Shown: positions 45,101 through 55,560 of the stretch, piece after piece | Numbering within the stretch: position 1 is the stretch's first letter | Layout of the letters: each line of letters begins with the position of its first letter | Source: Salvelinus alpinus | Lineage: Eukaryota; Chordata; Actinopteri; Salmoniformes; Salmonidae | Length of the DNA: 64,000 nt | Direction: 5' to 3' | Assembly (NCBI RefSeq): GCF_045679555.1 | Contig: NC_092091.1 | Span: 70,260,517 to 70,324,516 of the forward strand | Translations under genes and position numbers: made by a program | The notes under the pieces: model-generated | Database searches by the model: none | What the model saw: only the letters and a program-made list of their open reading frames with translations | Told to the model about the DNA's origin: nothing

Positions 45101-48100
45101 AGAGACAAAAGGAAAATGGGGTGCCCCTCTCTCGCTCGCAGGAACTATTCGCAAGACACTTGACTAGTTTTGAAAAAACTCGTTCATTTTTCAAAATAAA
45201 AGCCTGAAACTATGTCTAAAGCCTGGTCACAGCCTGAGGAAGCCATTGGAAAATGAATCTGGTTGATACCCCTTTAAATGGAGGTTAGACGGGCCAGGAA
45301 ACAAAGATAAAAAAATATATATATATCATTTCCGGGTTACTTTTTCTCAGGATTTCGCTTGCAGAAAAGTATTATTATTCTCACAGACAATATTTTGACA
45401 GTTTTGGAAACTTTGGAGTGTTTTCTATCCTAATCTGTAAATTATATGCATATTCTACGATCTGGGCCAGAGAAAATGTCAGTTTACGTTGGGCACGTTA
45501 TTTAAAAAAAATAAAATCTGACCCCTAGCGCTAAGAAGTTAATGCAACCGCTGTGTCAGATTTCCCAAAAACTTTACGGAAAAAGCACACCGTGCTATAA
45601 TCTGAGTACAGTGCTCAGAGCCCAAATAAGCCATAAAGATATTCGCCATGTTGTGGAGTCAACAGAAGTCAGAATAGCATTATAAATATTCACTTACCTT
45701 TGATGATCTTCATCAGAATGCACTCCCAGGAATCCCAGTTCCACAATAAATGTTTGATTTGTTCGATAAAGTTAATAATTTATGTCCAAACACCTCCTTT
45801 TTGTTAGCGCGTTTAGCCCAGTATTCCAAATATGACGCGCGGTCACTAGGAGCAGACAAAAAGTCAAAAAGTTCTGTTACAGTCCTTAGAAACATGTCAA
45901 ACGAAGTATAGAATCAATCTTTAGAATGTTTTTAACATAAATCTTCAATCATTTTCCAACCGGAGAATTCCTTTGTCTTCAAAAATGCAATGGAACTCAA
46001 ATCAAATCGTATTTGTCACATACACATGGTTAGCAGATGTTAATGCGAGCGTAGCGAAATGCTTGTGCTTCTAGTTCCGACAATGCAGTAATAACCAACG
46101 AGTAATCTAACCTAACAATTCCACAACTACTACCTTATACACACACAAGTGTAAAGGGATAAAGAATATGTACATAAAGATATATGAATGAGTGATGGTA
46201 CAAAACGGCATAGGCAAGATGCAGTAGATGGTATAGAGTACAGTATATACATATGAGATGAGTAATGTAGGGTATATAAACATAGTGGCATAGTTTAAAG
46301 TGGCTAGTGATACATGTATTACATAAAGATGGCAAGATGCAGTAGATGATATAGAGTACAGTATATACATATACATATGAGATGAGTAATGTAGGGTATG
46401 TAAACATTATATTAAGTGGCATTGTTTAAAGTGGCTAGTGATACATTTTTACATCAATTTCCATCAATTCCCATTATTAAAGTGGCTGGAGTTGAGTCAG
46501 TATGTTGGCAGCAGCCACTAAATGTTAGTGGTGGCTGTTTAACAGTCTGATGGCCTTGAGATAGAAGCTGTTTTTCAGTCTCTCGGTCCCTGCTTTGATG
46601 CAGCTGTACTGACCTCGCCTTCTGGATGATAGCGGGGTGAACAGGCAGTGGCTCGGGTGATGGTTGTCCTTGATAATCTTTATGGCCTTCCTGTGACATC
46701 GGGTGGTGTAGGTGTCCTGGAGGGCAGGTAGTTTGCCCCCGGTGATGCGTTGTGCAGACCTCACTACCCTCTGGAGAGTCTTGAGGTTGTGGGCGGAGCA
46801 GTTGCCGTACCAGGCGGTGATACAGCCCGACAGGATGCTCTCGATTGTGCATCTGTAGAAGTTTGTGAGTGCTTTTGGTGACAAGCCGGATTTCTTCAGC
46901 CTCCTGAGGTTGAAGTGGCGCTGCTGCGCCTTCTTCACAACGCTGTCTGTGTGGGTGGACCAATTCAGTTTGTCCGTGATGTGTACGCCGAGGAACTTAA
47001 AAACCTACTACCCTCTCCACTACTGTCCCGTCGATGTGGATAGGGGGGTGCTCCCTCTGCTGTTTCCTGAAGTCCACAATCATCTCCTTTGTTTTGTTGA
47101 CGTTGAGTGTGAGGTTATTTTCCTGACACCACACTCCGAGGGCCCTCACCGCCTCCCTGTAGGCCGTCTCGTCGAAGTTGGTAATCAAGCCTACCACTGT
47201 AGTGTCGTCCGCAAACTTGATGATTGAGTTGGAGGCGTGCATGGCCACGCAGTCGTGGGTGAAAGCACCCTTGTGGGGCCCCAGTGTTGAGGATCAGCGG
47301 GGTGGAGATGTTGTTACCTACCCTCACCACCTGGGGGCGGCCCGTCAGGAAGTCCAGTACCCAGTTGCACAGGGCGGGGTCGAGACCCAGGGTCTCGAGC
47401 TTGATGACGAGTTTGGAGGGTACTATCGTGTTAAATGCTGAGCTGTAGTCGATGAACAGCATTCTCACATAGGTATTCCTCTTATCCAGATGGGTTAGGG
47501 CAGTGTGCAGTGTGGTTGCAATTGCGTCATCTGTGGACCTATTGGGTCGGTAAGCAACTTGGAGTGGGTCTAGGGTGTCAGGTAGGGTGGAGGTGATATG
47601 GTCCTTGACTAGTCTCTCAAAGCACTTCATGATGACGGAAGTGAGTGCTACGGGGCAGTAGTCGTTTAGCTCAGTTACCTTAGCTTTCTTGGGAACAGGA
47701 ACAATGGTGCCCCTCTTGAAGCATGTGGGAACAGCAGACTGGGATAAGGATTGATTGAATATGTCCGTAAACACACCAGCCAGCTGGTCTGCGCATGCTC
47801 TGAGGACGCGGCTGGGAATGCCGTCAGGGCCTGCAGCCTTGCGAGGGTTAACACGTTTAAATGTTTTACTCACCTCGGCTGCAGTGAAGGAGAGCCCGCA
47901 GGTTTTGGTAGCGGGCCGTGTCAGTGGCACTGTATTGTCCTCAAAGCGAGCAAAAAAGTTATTTAGTCTGTCTGGGAGGAAGACATCCTGGTCCATGACG
48001 GGGCTGGTTTTCTTTTTGTAATCCGTGATTGACTGTAGACCTTGCCACATACCTCTTGTGTCTGAGCTGTTGAATTGCGACTCTACTTTGTCTCTATACT

Positions 48101-51100
48101 GGCAATTAGCTTGTTTGATTGCCTTGCGGAGGGAATAGCTACACTGTTTGTATTCGGTCATGTTTCCGGTCACCTTGCCCTGGTTAAAAGCAGAGGTTCG
48201 CGCTTTCAGTTTCGGCGAATGCTGCCATCAATCCACAGTTTCTGGTTTGGGAATGTTTTAATCGTTGCTGTGGGTATAATGTCGCTGATGCACTTTCTAA
48301 TGAACTCGCTCACCGAATCAGCATATTTGTCAATGTTGTTGTTGGACGCAATGCGGAACATATCCCAATCCACGTGATCGAAGCAGTCTTGAGGCGTGCA
48401 ATCAGATTGGTCGGACCAGCGTTGAACAGACCTGAGCGCGGGAGCTTCTTGTTTTAGTTTCTGTTTGTAGGCTGGAAGCAACAAAATGGAGTCGTGGTCA
48501 GCTTTTCCGAAAGGAGGGTGGGGGAGGGCCTTATATGCGTCGCGGAAGTTAGAATAACAATTATCCAGGGTTTTACCAGCCCTGGTAGCACAATCGATAT
48601 GCTGATAGAATTTAGGGAGTTTTGTTTTCAGATTAGCCTTGTTAAAATCTCCGGCTACAATGAATGCAGCCTCAGGATGTGTGGTTTCCAGTTTACAAAG
48701 AGTCAGATAAAGTTCGTTCAGGGCCATCGATGTGTCTGCTTGGGGCGGAATATATACGGCTGTGATTATAATCGAAGAGAATTCCCTTGGTAGATAATGC
48801 GGTCGACATTTGATTGTGAGGAATTCTAAGTCAGGTGAACAGAATGACTTGAGTTCCTGTATGTTGTTATGATCACACCACGTCTCATTAATCATAAGGC
48901 ATACCCCCCCGCCCCTCTTCTTACCAGAAAGATGCTTGTTTCTGTCGGCGCGATGCGTGAAGAAACCAGCTGGCTGCACCGACTCCGTTAGCGTCTCTCG
49001 AGTGAGCCATGTTTCCGTGAAGCAAAGAACGTTACAGTCTCTGATGTCTCTCTGGAATGCTACCCTTGCTCGGATTTCATCAACCTTGTTGTCAAGAGAC
49101 TGGACATTGGCGAGTAGTATGCTAGGGAGTGGAGCGCGATGTGCCCATCTCCATTCCTGGTCGTAATGATGGTAATGATGGTGAGTTGACGTTGCTCTTA
49201 TATTCAGTAGTTCCTCCCGACTGTATGTAATGAAACCTAAGATTACCTGGGGTACCAATGTAAGAAATAACACGTAAAAAAACTAAATACTGCATAGTTT
49301 CCTAGGAACGCGAAGCGAGGCGGCCATCTCTGTCGGCGCCGGAAGTTGATAGCTAACTCACATGAACACGCATGGTCAGCTCGTGGCACTCTGGGAGAGA
49401 CCTTACTCAATCCCCTCTCATTTGCCTCCACTTCACAGTAGAAGCATCAAACAAGGTTCTAAAGACTGTTGACATCTAGTGGAAGCCTTAGGAAGTGCAA
49501 TATGACCCCATAGACACTGTGTATTCGATAGGCCAAGAGTTGAAAACTACAAACCTCAGATTTCCCACTTCCTGGTTGGATTTGTCTCAGGTTTTCGCCT
49601 GCCATCTGAGTTCTGTTATACTCACAGACATCATTCAAACAGTTTTAGAAACTTCAGAGTGTTTTCTATCCAAATCTACTAATAATATGCATATATTAGC
49701 AACTGGGACTGAGTAGCAGACAGTTTACTCTGGGCACGCTTTTCATCCAAATGTGAAAATGCTGCCCCTTATCCCAAACAAGTTAAACATGTCCCAGTTT
49801 AGGTCACCTAGCAGCACGAGCTCTGAAGATAGATGCTCTGAATATAGACATATCATCATGTGACTCCAAGTTTACTTAGATACGATGGTTATTATATCAA
49901 TTTTTGCACATAAAAGTGCCATTCCACCACCATTTCTCGCATAATACATTTTACAGACACAAAAATATCACACCTTGTCTAGTATATTTTGTTTTGTTGA
50001 CATGCTGAAAGTTTACAGACAAACGTTCTGTTTCCTTCAGGCCTGTCGTGACATTTTCTATCTGACATGTACTTCAAAAATTTCGGATGAAACCTGGCCA
50101 CAGAACAAATGAAAAACATCCCAGTATTACTTTCTTTTATGTTTTTGTGGGGGGATGGTAACCCTAAATTCCAAGAAAGTAATCGCAAAAATAACTTTAT
50201 TGGATGTTTTTTGGGGATAATCCTAGTAAAACACAGAGCTAAAATAGCTGTTCCATTCCAAAATATCAAGAAAGTGAACCGTAATCATAACCTGTTGCAT
50301 TGTAACTTTTGGATTTATTCTCCCATGTCATCCAATCCCAAACAGAGCGGCAACATATTCCTGGTTGACTACAAGAACCTGGATGGATTAAAGGCAAACG
50401 TGATCAATATGAAACAACAGTACATGGCGGCTCCTCTGGTCCTGCTCTACAGAACCCCTGATGACAAGCTGGTTCCCATCGCCATCCAGGTAAGGTTGAC
50501 CTAACTAACTTTGAAGTGAAGACCACAGTCACGGAGACCATTACAAGTGAGAGAGTCTGTAAACCCATCATGATTCAATCTCCTTTAGAGAGCCCACTTA
50601 CCCGTGGAGGCTGGTGGAGGTAGAAATGCAGAGTACAGGCTCATTACTACCGTTCCCTTCTTTACGTTCCAAACATTATGACGAGCCCGTCCTCCCCATG
50701 TTTCCCTCCACCAGCCTCCACTGTATCTGACAGCGCCCAAAGAAAATATGTTTGATATTGTCTTCAAATGCTTTTAATTAATGCATGACACACTTAGAAC
50801 ATCTGGTTCATCAAGGGTTCTTTGGGAAGGGTGATGGTTTTTTATTCTCTATTTGGTTAGGTCAGGGTGTGACTTGGGTGGGCAAATCTATGTGTTCTAT
50901 TTCTTTGTTGGCCGGGTATGGTCCCCAATCAGAGGCAGCTGTCTATCGTTGTCTCTGATTGGGGATCATACTTAGGCAGCCTGTTTTCCACCTGAGTTTG
51001 TGGGATCATGTTTTTGTACAGTTACTGTGTAGCCTGCAGAACGTTACGTTTGTTTATATTTTTGTTGTGTTTGGGGTGTTCATCAAATAAAGAAAGATGT

Positions 51101-54100
51101 ACGCTTACCACGCTGCACCTTGGTCTCATTCATCTAACGACGGACGTAACAGCCATTACATGTTAAATATGACTATGGCCAGTGAAAGCGTCTTGTGAAA
51201 TACGTAAAGGATAATCAACGACTATGTGTTCTCTGGAAAATAATTAATAATGAGGTGTGTTCCACAACGCGCTAGCAGAGTGGAACTAACCTTCCACAGA
51301 GTTACATTATTTTCCAGAGTACGCATAGAGCCCCGAGTTGATTATCCCTTTTATACCATGGCTATAATTTAGCACATTTACTGCTAGAAATGTGTTCATT
51401 TGCAGGGATAAATGAGTTCAACATCCACTGAAATAGCTAGCAAGTTTACTAGATAGTGACACTAGATGCCTGGGTAACCAAAAAGACTTGGTAGTTTATC
51501 TAACCAAACCATTAGTCCTAGCTTGCTATTATGAATTCGAATTCAGCAATGCCAATAACATTAACCTACAGCCATGTGCGCATTGTTGAGCTTATAATTT
51601 GAATAAAACATTTTTTTTTAAACAAATGTATCAACATTTTAAGCTAAACGGTCTGATCTGTTGCATCAGCCTATTGCATTTTTACATTTTTCATGGTATT
51701 TATAGAACTTTAAGAAAGGGTTCTTTATAGCACCATAAACGTTCCATTTATAACCTTATGTTCATGGTTATTTATAGAACCTTCAAAAAAGGGTTCTATG
51801 TAGCACCAAAAAGGAATCTGCTATTGTTATTATTTGTATTTTTGTATTAAACAGGGATAATGTTGCTGGTAGCCATCTATGGGGTCCCTAACACTCCTTC
51901 TCTCCACAGCTGAAGCAGAAGCCTGCAAACAACAACCCCATCTTCCTTCCTACTGACTCTGAGTATGACTGGCTCCTGGCCAAGATCTTTGTGAGGAGCG
52001 CTGACTTTCAAGAGCATCAACTCAACGTCCACCTGCTGCGCACTCACCTCCTGGCTGAGGTGTTCGCCATAGCACTGCTGCGCAACATGCCCATGGTGCA
52101 CCCTCTCTACAAGGTACATAACACAGCACAGCATAGCATAACCCCAGGAGGTTGGTGGCACCCTAATTGGGGAGGACGGGCACGTGGTAATGGCTGGAGT
52201 GGAATGGCATCAAACACATGGCTTCCATGTGTTTGATGCCATTCACTCCATCCCAGCCTTTACTATGAGCCGTCCTCCCCTCAGTAGCCTCCACTGAGCA
52301 TAGCATAGGATAACATAATATAGCATAGCATAACATAATATAGCATAACATATCATAGCATAACATAGCATAACATAATATAGCATAACATAATATAGCA
52401 TAGCATAACATAATATAGCATAGCATAACATAGAATAGCATAACATAATATATCATACAATAAGATAATATATCATAGCATAACATAACAGAATATAGCA
52501 TAGCATAACAGAATATAGCATAGCATAACATAATATAGCACAGCATAATATAGCATAGCATAGCATAACATAATATAACATAGCATGTCCAGTTGAAAAG
52601 TATAGTGCTCCGAGGATCAAATAAAATTAAATTTGATTTGTCACATGCGTCGAGTACAACAGCTGTAGACCTTAACGTGAAATGCTTACTTACCAACAAT
52701 GCAGTTTTAAGTAAAAACAGTTAAGAAAATATTGACTAAATAAAATTTAATAAAAAAAATAAAAAATAACACAATAAAATAACAATAACGAGGCTATATA
52801 CAGGCGGTACCGAGTCAATGTGCGTGGATACAGGTTACTCGAGGTAATTGAGGTAATTTGTACATGTAGGCAGTGGTAAAGTGAGGGGTGGGATCAATAT
52901 AAATAGTCCGGGTGGCCATTTAATTGATTGTTCAACAGTCTTATGGCTTGTGGGTAGAAGCTGTTAATGAGCCTTTTGTACCTAGACCTGGCGCTCCGGT
53001 ACTGCTTGCTGTGCGGTAGCAGAGAGAACAGTATATGACTTGGGTGACTCCAGTCTTTGACAATTTTTGGGGCCATCCTCTGACACCGCCTAGTATAGAG
53101 GTCCTGGATGGCAGGAAGCTTGGCCCCAGTAATGTACTGGGCCGTACACACTACCCTCTGTAGCGACTTACAGTCGGATGCCGAGCAGTTGCCATACCAG
53201 GCGGTGATTCAACCGGTCAGGATGCTCTCGATCGTGCAGCTTTAGAACTTTTTGAGGATCTGAGGACCCATGGCAAATCTTTTCAGTCTCCTGAGGGGGA
53301 ATAGGCATTGTCGTGCCCTCTTCCCGACTGTCTTGGTGTGTTTGGACCATGACAGAGGATAATGACACATGAAAGTATAATACACTTATTTCTAATGAGG
53401 TCCTCCAGACAGTCCTTACTAATGCCAGTTTATCTCTTGGGATTGTTGACCATCCATCCTTCTCTCCACCCTGGTTTACTGCTTTAGCTTCTGATTCCAC
53501 ACACCCGCTACTCCCTCCAGATCAACCTCTTGGCCCGGGCATTTCTAATAGCTGATGAAGGAGTTTTCACTCAGGTAGGCTACTGAGTGGACTGTTTCCA
53601 TAGAAGTGTGTGGTGTCCATATTGGGAATCACACATCCATGGAAGTTGTGTCAGAGTCAGCATACATGCGGTTGTATGTCTTGTAGTGAACCTACAGTAC
53701 CCCCAAGTATGGTCATTTGGCGCTCCGGGTCAACATACTTGCTGGTAGGTTCACTATCTCTCATGGAACCAGTGTAATATTGCAGCTTAGTTAAAGTACA
53801 TTATAATGTTACAGAATTATGTAATCAAGTAACTGTAAGTGACGTTGTAGTTTGCTGCTTCGGGCGGAGAGGGGATGAATGAGATCCTGAGGAGATCTTT
53901 GGCCTCATTGACCTACAGCTCCCTCTGTGTGCCGGAAGACATCACTGCACGAGGTCTGGAGTCAGTCCCCAACAACTACTACAGGGATGATGGACTCAAG
54001 CTGTGGGACATCATCCACAGGTAGGCTACAACAGAGCAGACCTACATGGTAGTACAGTATCATCCGCTGGTAGAATCTAGAGTGAAAGTATAGCTCTACA

Positions 54101-55298
54101 TAGATATGATATCTTCTTCTTCCTTCGTTCTTCCGTTGTCGTCTTCGGTATAGGTTTGTAGAGGGAGTGATTGGTTTCTATTACAAGAGTGACTCAGAGG
54201 TCCGGGAAGACCAGGAACTACAGAACTGGATCAAGGATATATTTTACCATGGCTTCCTGGCCCAAGAATGCACAGGTGATGATGTACAGGGTAATAGGGG
54301 GGAGGGGGGAAGGACGTATGGGTAAATGTCTTGTTTTTACCATTATTTTTGTTTGTTTCTGGACCATAACTTCCTCGGCATAACTCACAACTTCCATGGA
54401 CGTGACTGTCCTATAGTAACAGTCCACCCAGCTCCCCTGGTATAACTCCATTCATCACACACCTCTCTCGGTTCTTATCTTTCTGTCCAGGAATCCCTCA
54501 GTCTTTCTCCACTGTGCCAGAGGTCGTCAAGTTCGTCACCGTGGTGATATTCACCTGCTCAGGGCAACATTCTGCTGTCAACTCTGGACAGGTGGGTGTA
54601 GCATAGCCCATACTTTTTTTCAAGTGTGTTATTAATCTAAATCTAAGCACTACTGACGTTTTCTGCCTCATCTACCATTTTGGAAGATTTGCTAAAATGT
54701 TGCAAGGTTTTTGCTGTAATTCCTTGCCACTATCATATCATCATTTCAGAATACCACCATATTGGATGTCAGTAATAATCAGTCATTTTTCATCATGTTA
54801 CAGTATGACTATGGTGGCTGGATGCCCAACACCCCCATCTCCCTGAAACAGCCACCTCCCACCACTAAGGGGCAGTCTACTGAGAGCACCATGCTGAAGA
54901 CCTTGCCCGATGTCAGCACAACAGCACAGGGCATGTCAACTATGTGGCTCCTTAGCAAGCAATCCAGTGACTTTGTGAGTCTGCCATCTTTCATGAACAA
55001 TTATCAATATCATCTAAGCCCAAAATACTATATTTAGCTACAAAATATCACATTTACAAGTGTGTTTAATGTTAATTGATATTGTATTTTGCTAACTTCA
55101 ATTATTCTCCATATACAGGTGGCCCTTGGCCATTACCCAGAGGAGCACTTCAACGAGATACCACCTTGCAGGATGATTCAGAAATTCCAGGCGGAGCTGA
55201 AGGTCTTCAGCGAGACCATCAATGCCAGGAACTCTGGGCTACCAGTGCCATACACCTACATGGACCCTGCTGTGTTGGAGAACAGCGTGGCCATTTAG
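36120..55298 (+). CDS. Lipoxygenase LOX-2, complete 14-exon gene (ALOX15B/ALOXE3-like)
   Basis: Coding exons with GT/AG borders: 36120-36266, 36968-37175, 37426-37507, 37625-37747, 38497-38597, 39145-39317, 50346-50489, 51910-52113, 53488-53574, 53851-54020, 54154-54275, 54491-54591, 54804-54974, 55119-55298. They sum to 2013 nt, one frame, 670 residues, close to the 660-680 of vertebrate LOX. Residues 1 to about 117 form the PLAT beta-barrel used for membrane and Ca2+ contact; the rest is the catalytic domain. HLLRTH supplies His367 and His372. QHSAVN supplies His547 and Asn551. The C-terminal Ile670 supplies the fifth protein ligand of the iron. ATG in CAAAATGG is a good start context. There is no signal peptide, as expected for a cytosolic enzyme. 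It should oxygenate polyunsaturated fatty acids or isomerise hydroperoxides; the sequence alone does not fix regiospecificity. Terminal-exon motifs (VNSGQ, GGWMPN, PPTTKG, YTYMDP) are closest to ALOX15B/12B by recall; fish relatives are often labelled ALOXE3-like. Intron 6 (39318-50345) is 11 kb of nested transposons, yet every exon is intact. Confidence 0.92.
36830..36967 (+). promoter_or_regulatory. Long pyrimidine tract at the LOX-2 exon 2 acceptor
   Basis: About 135 bases of almost pure C/T (CTCTCT, CTCCCT and ACTC repeats) run directly into the CTGCAG acceptor before coding exon 2. A normal polypyrimidine tract is 15-40 bases. It is probably a CT microsatellite grown from that tract, and a likely binding site for PTB-type splicing factors. 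Confidence 0.6.
38729..38985 (+). mobile_element. Internally deleted Tc1-like derivative in LOX-2 intron 5
   Basis: It starts CAGTACCAGTCAAAAGTTTG and runs about 210 bases along the left arm of the family seen at 58260. It then jumps at about 38958 to the outermost right terminus (CAAACTTTTGACTGGT). It has no transposase. It is shorter than 260 bases and could act as a MITE if transposase were supplied. Confidence 0.75.
39318..40177. other. LOX-2 intron 6, proximal part
   Basis: Non-coding intron. A short imperfect repeated phrase (TTGGACCTAGGTG, TTGGACCATC, TTGGACCTCC) lies at 39438-39565. No element recognised apart from a T-run at 39970. Confidence 0.4.
40357..40693 (-). mobile_element. 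Gypsy-type solo LTR with TCTAT target duplication
   Basis: This 337-bp block starts TGTTACGTCC and ends GGCGTGACA on the plus strand, flanked by TCTAT at 40352-40356 and 40694-40698. Read on the minus strand it starts TGTCACGCCCTGACC and has a polyadenylation signal near its end, as a sense LTR should. A sense copy of the same family is at 50836-51151. Confidence 0.88.
41169..42287 (-). pseudogene. Reverse transcriptase of LINE copy C
   Basis: Overlapping minus-strand frames cover the RT: 42264-41752 carries [39 protein letters not shown] and [11 protein letters not shown]; 42008-41169 carries the palm with [16 protein letters not shown] and the thumb and C-terminal region. The small overlap shows a frameshift near 41790. 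The YADD to YEDD change removes the usual motif. Confidence 0.82.
42821..44648 (-). mobile_element. TTAA-flanked non-autonomous element inside the LINE
   Basis: TTAA at 42821-42824 and at 44645-44648 bounds 1.82 kb that is homologous, in reverse, to the element at 24554. Removing the insert and one TTAA rejoins the LINE ORF in frame, giving LTALNQHKN across the junction. That proves the borders and the target duplication. Right end on the minus strand: TTAAAACTTCTT. Confidence 0.88.
45113..45542 (-). mobile_element. TTAA element fragment nested in another TTAA element
   Basis: On the minus strand it begins TTAACTTCTTAGCGCTAG at 45542 and follows the 5' part of the TTAA family for about 430 bases. 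It is cut at 45112, where LINE copy C begins. The TTAA it uses (45539-45542) is part of the phrase GGTTGCATTAA of the older element to the right. Confidence 0.7.
46525..48173 (-). pseudogene. Reverse transcriptase of LINE copy D
   Basis: The first frame (48173-47115) has [52 protein letters not shown] and NTGAPQGC. It then shifts near 47290, losing a few expected residues after the PQG motif. The next frame (47248-46997) has the catalytic FADDTTVVG and a [17 protein letters not shown] palm end. A further shift leads to the C-terminal block (46938-46525) with [10 protein letters not shown] and the RLLN ending. FADD is an accepted catalytic variant, so the active site survives while the frame does not. 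Confidence 0.82.
48206..49273 (-). pseudogene. Endonuclease of LINE copy D
   Basis: This 355-residue minus-strand frame has [23 protein letters not shown] (Glu), [28 protein letters not shown] (Asp) and [10 protein letters not shown] (Asp-His), which together are the AP-type endonuclease motifs in order. It is open through the domain and ends just before the RT frame starts, so one frame break separates the two. Confidence 0.82.
49787..50345. other. LOX-2 intron 6, distal part
   Basis: Non-coding; the acceptor CCCAAACAG at 50337-50345 leads into coding exon 7. No element recognised. Confidence 0.5.
50604..50723. mobile_element. Foldback MITE, copy 2 (variant)
   Basis: The left end GTGGAGGCTGGTGGAGG and right end CCACCAGCCTCCAC are inverted complements, about 120 bp apart, in LOX-2 intron 7. 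Related to 23886-24033 but a different subfamily: the middle part differs. Confidence 0.75.
50836..51151 (+). mobile_element. Gypsy-type solo LTR, sense copy
   Basis: About 315 bases match the complement of 40357-40693, including GGCCGGGTATGG, two phrases around the CTGATTGGG(A/G)A(A/T)CATAC motif, an AATAAAG signal at about 51088, and the end GACGGACGTAACA. The first about 25 bases of the LTR are missing or diverged. It lies in LOX-2 intron 7. Confidence 0.8.
52120..52590 (+). repeat. TAGCATAACATAA satellite interrupted by a foldback element
   Basis: Short repeats of ATAGCATAACATAATAT type fill about 52296-52590. The same motif (CAGCATAGCATAA) stands at 52127-52143, left of the foldback element at 52145-52295. 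The foldback therefore appears inserted within the array. It lies in LOX-2 intron 8. The long minus-strand frame here ([13 protein letters not shown]) is a repeat artefact. Confidence 0.8.
52145..52295. mobile_element. Foldback MITE, copy 3
   Basis: Left GGAGGTTGGTGGCACC and right GTAGCCTCC are inverted. The centre contains a near-perfect hairpin around ACACATGGCTTCCATGTGT (about 52214-52232), with arms ATGGCATCAA and TTGATGCCAT beyond it. Same family as 23886-24033. Confidence 0.82.
52598..53370 (-). mobile_element. LINE fragment (family of copy D), 3' end
   Basis: On the minus strand, 53151-52894 encodes a C-terminal block related to that of copy D ([19 protein letters not shown] versus [19 protein letters not shown]). 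The 3' UTR follows, down to about 52600. It is truncated at the 5' end near 53370 and lies in LOX-2 intron 8. Confidence 0.75.
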
Positions 55299-55560
55299 AT
55301 AAGCCAAAGTCCTAGACCAGGGTCCAGTTCATTAGGCACTAATTGGAAGAAAACTGAGGACCTACCTGGACTTTTCCAGTAAGATTTATTTTTGTTGTCC
55401 TTTGTGCAGGTTTTTTTAATGTTTTCCATTGAGTGCCCTGATGAACATGACCCAATGATTCTGGAGGCATGCGCTAGTAAACATGCTTCAATCTATAAAA
55501 TGTTTTATTGAGCATGATCATTTTTGGGTCTTCAATAAACTAATGTCTTAATTCAATCAG
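55299..55560 (+). promoter_or_regulatory. LOX-2 3' UTR with polyadenylation signal
   Basis: AATAAA at 55534-55539 lies 236 bases after the stop codon and is the likely 3' end signal. No other coding feature follows before the Tc1-like element at 56339. Confidence 0.6.

Larger units (their letters stand above)
40178..45112 (-). mobile_element. Rex/CR1-like LINE, copy C, interrupted twice
   Basis: The minus-strand LINE in LOX-2 intron 6 has its 3' UTR at about 40178-40900, RT at 42287-41169 and an endonuclease tail plus linker at 45108-44650 and 42820-42600. Motifs: [29 protein letters not shown] and [12 protein letters not shown]. The catalytic box is YEDD instead of YADD (about 41735), so it is dead even without its frameshifts. 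The endonuclease end shows [11 protein letters not shown] (Asp-His). A solo LTR (40357-40693) and a TTAA element (42821-44648) are inserted in it. It is truncated at the 5' end at about 45112. Confidence 0.82.
45995..49348 (-). mobile_element. Jockey-group LINE, copy D, with endonuclease and RT
   Basis: The minus-strand order is endonuclease (49273-48206), RT (48173-47115, then 47248-46997), C-terminal tail (46938-46525) and 3' UTR (46524-45995). The 3' UTR contains short tandem phrases such as GAGATGAGTAATGTAGGG (46255 and 46380). It is inserted in a TTAA element within LOX-2 intron 6. A 3' fragment of the same family is at 52598-53370. Confidence 0.82.
45539..49786 (-). mobile_element. Older TTAA element split by a LINE
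   Basis: Two segments, 45539-45994 and about 49349-49786, are consecutive parts of the TTAA family in reverse orientation. The outer end is TTAA at 49783-49786. Between them lies LINE copy D. The left side ends in GCAATGGAAC and the right resumes with GATAGCTAACTC; these are neighbouring in the family as I recall it. Confidence 0.7.

Noticed and set aside
52163..52699. A 178-codon minus-strand frame rich in Cys, Tyr, Met and Leu
   Set aside because: It is the translation of the TAGCATAACATAA satellite plus foldback DNA; low complexity and no motif.
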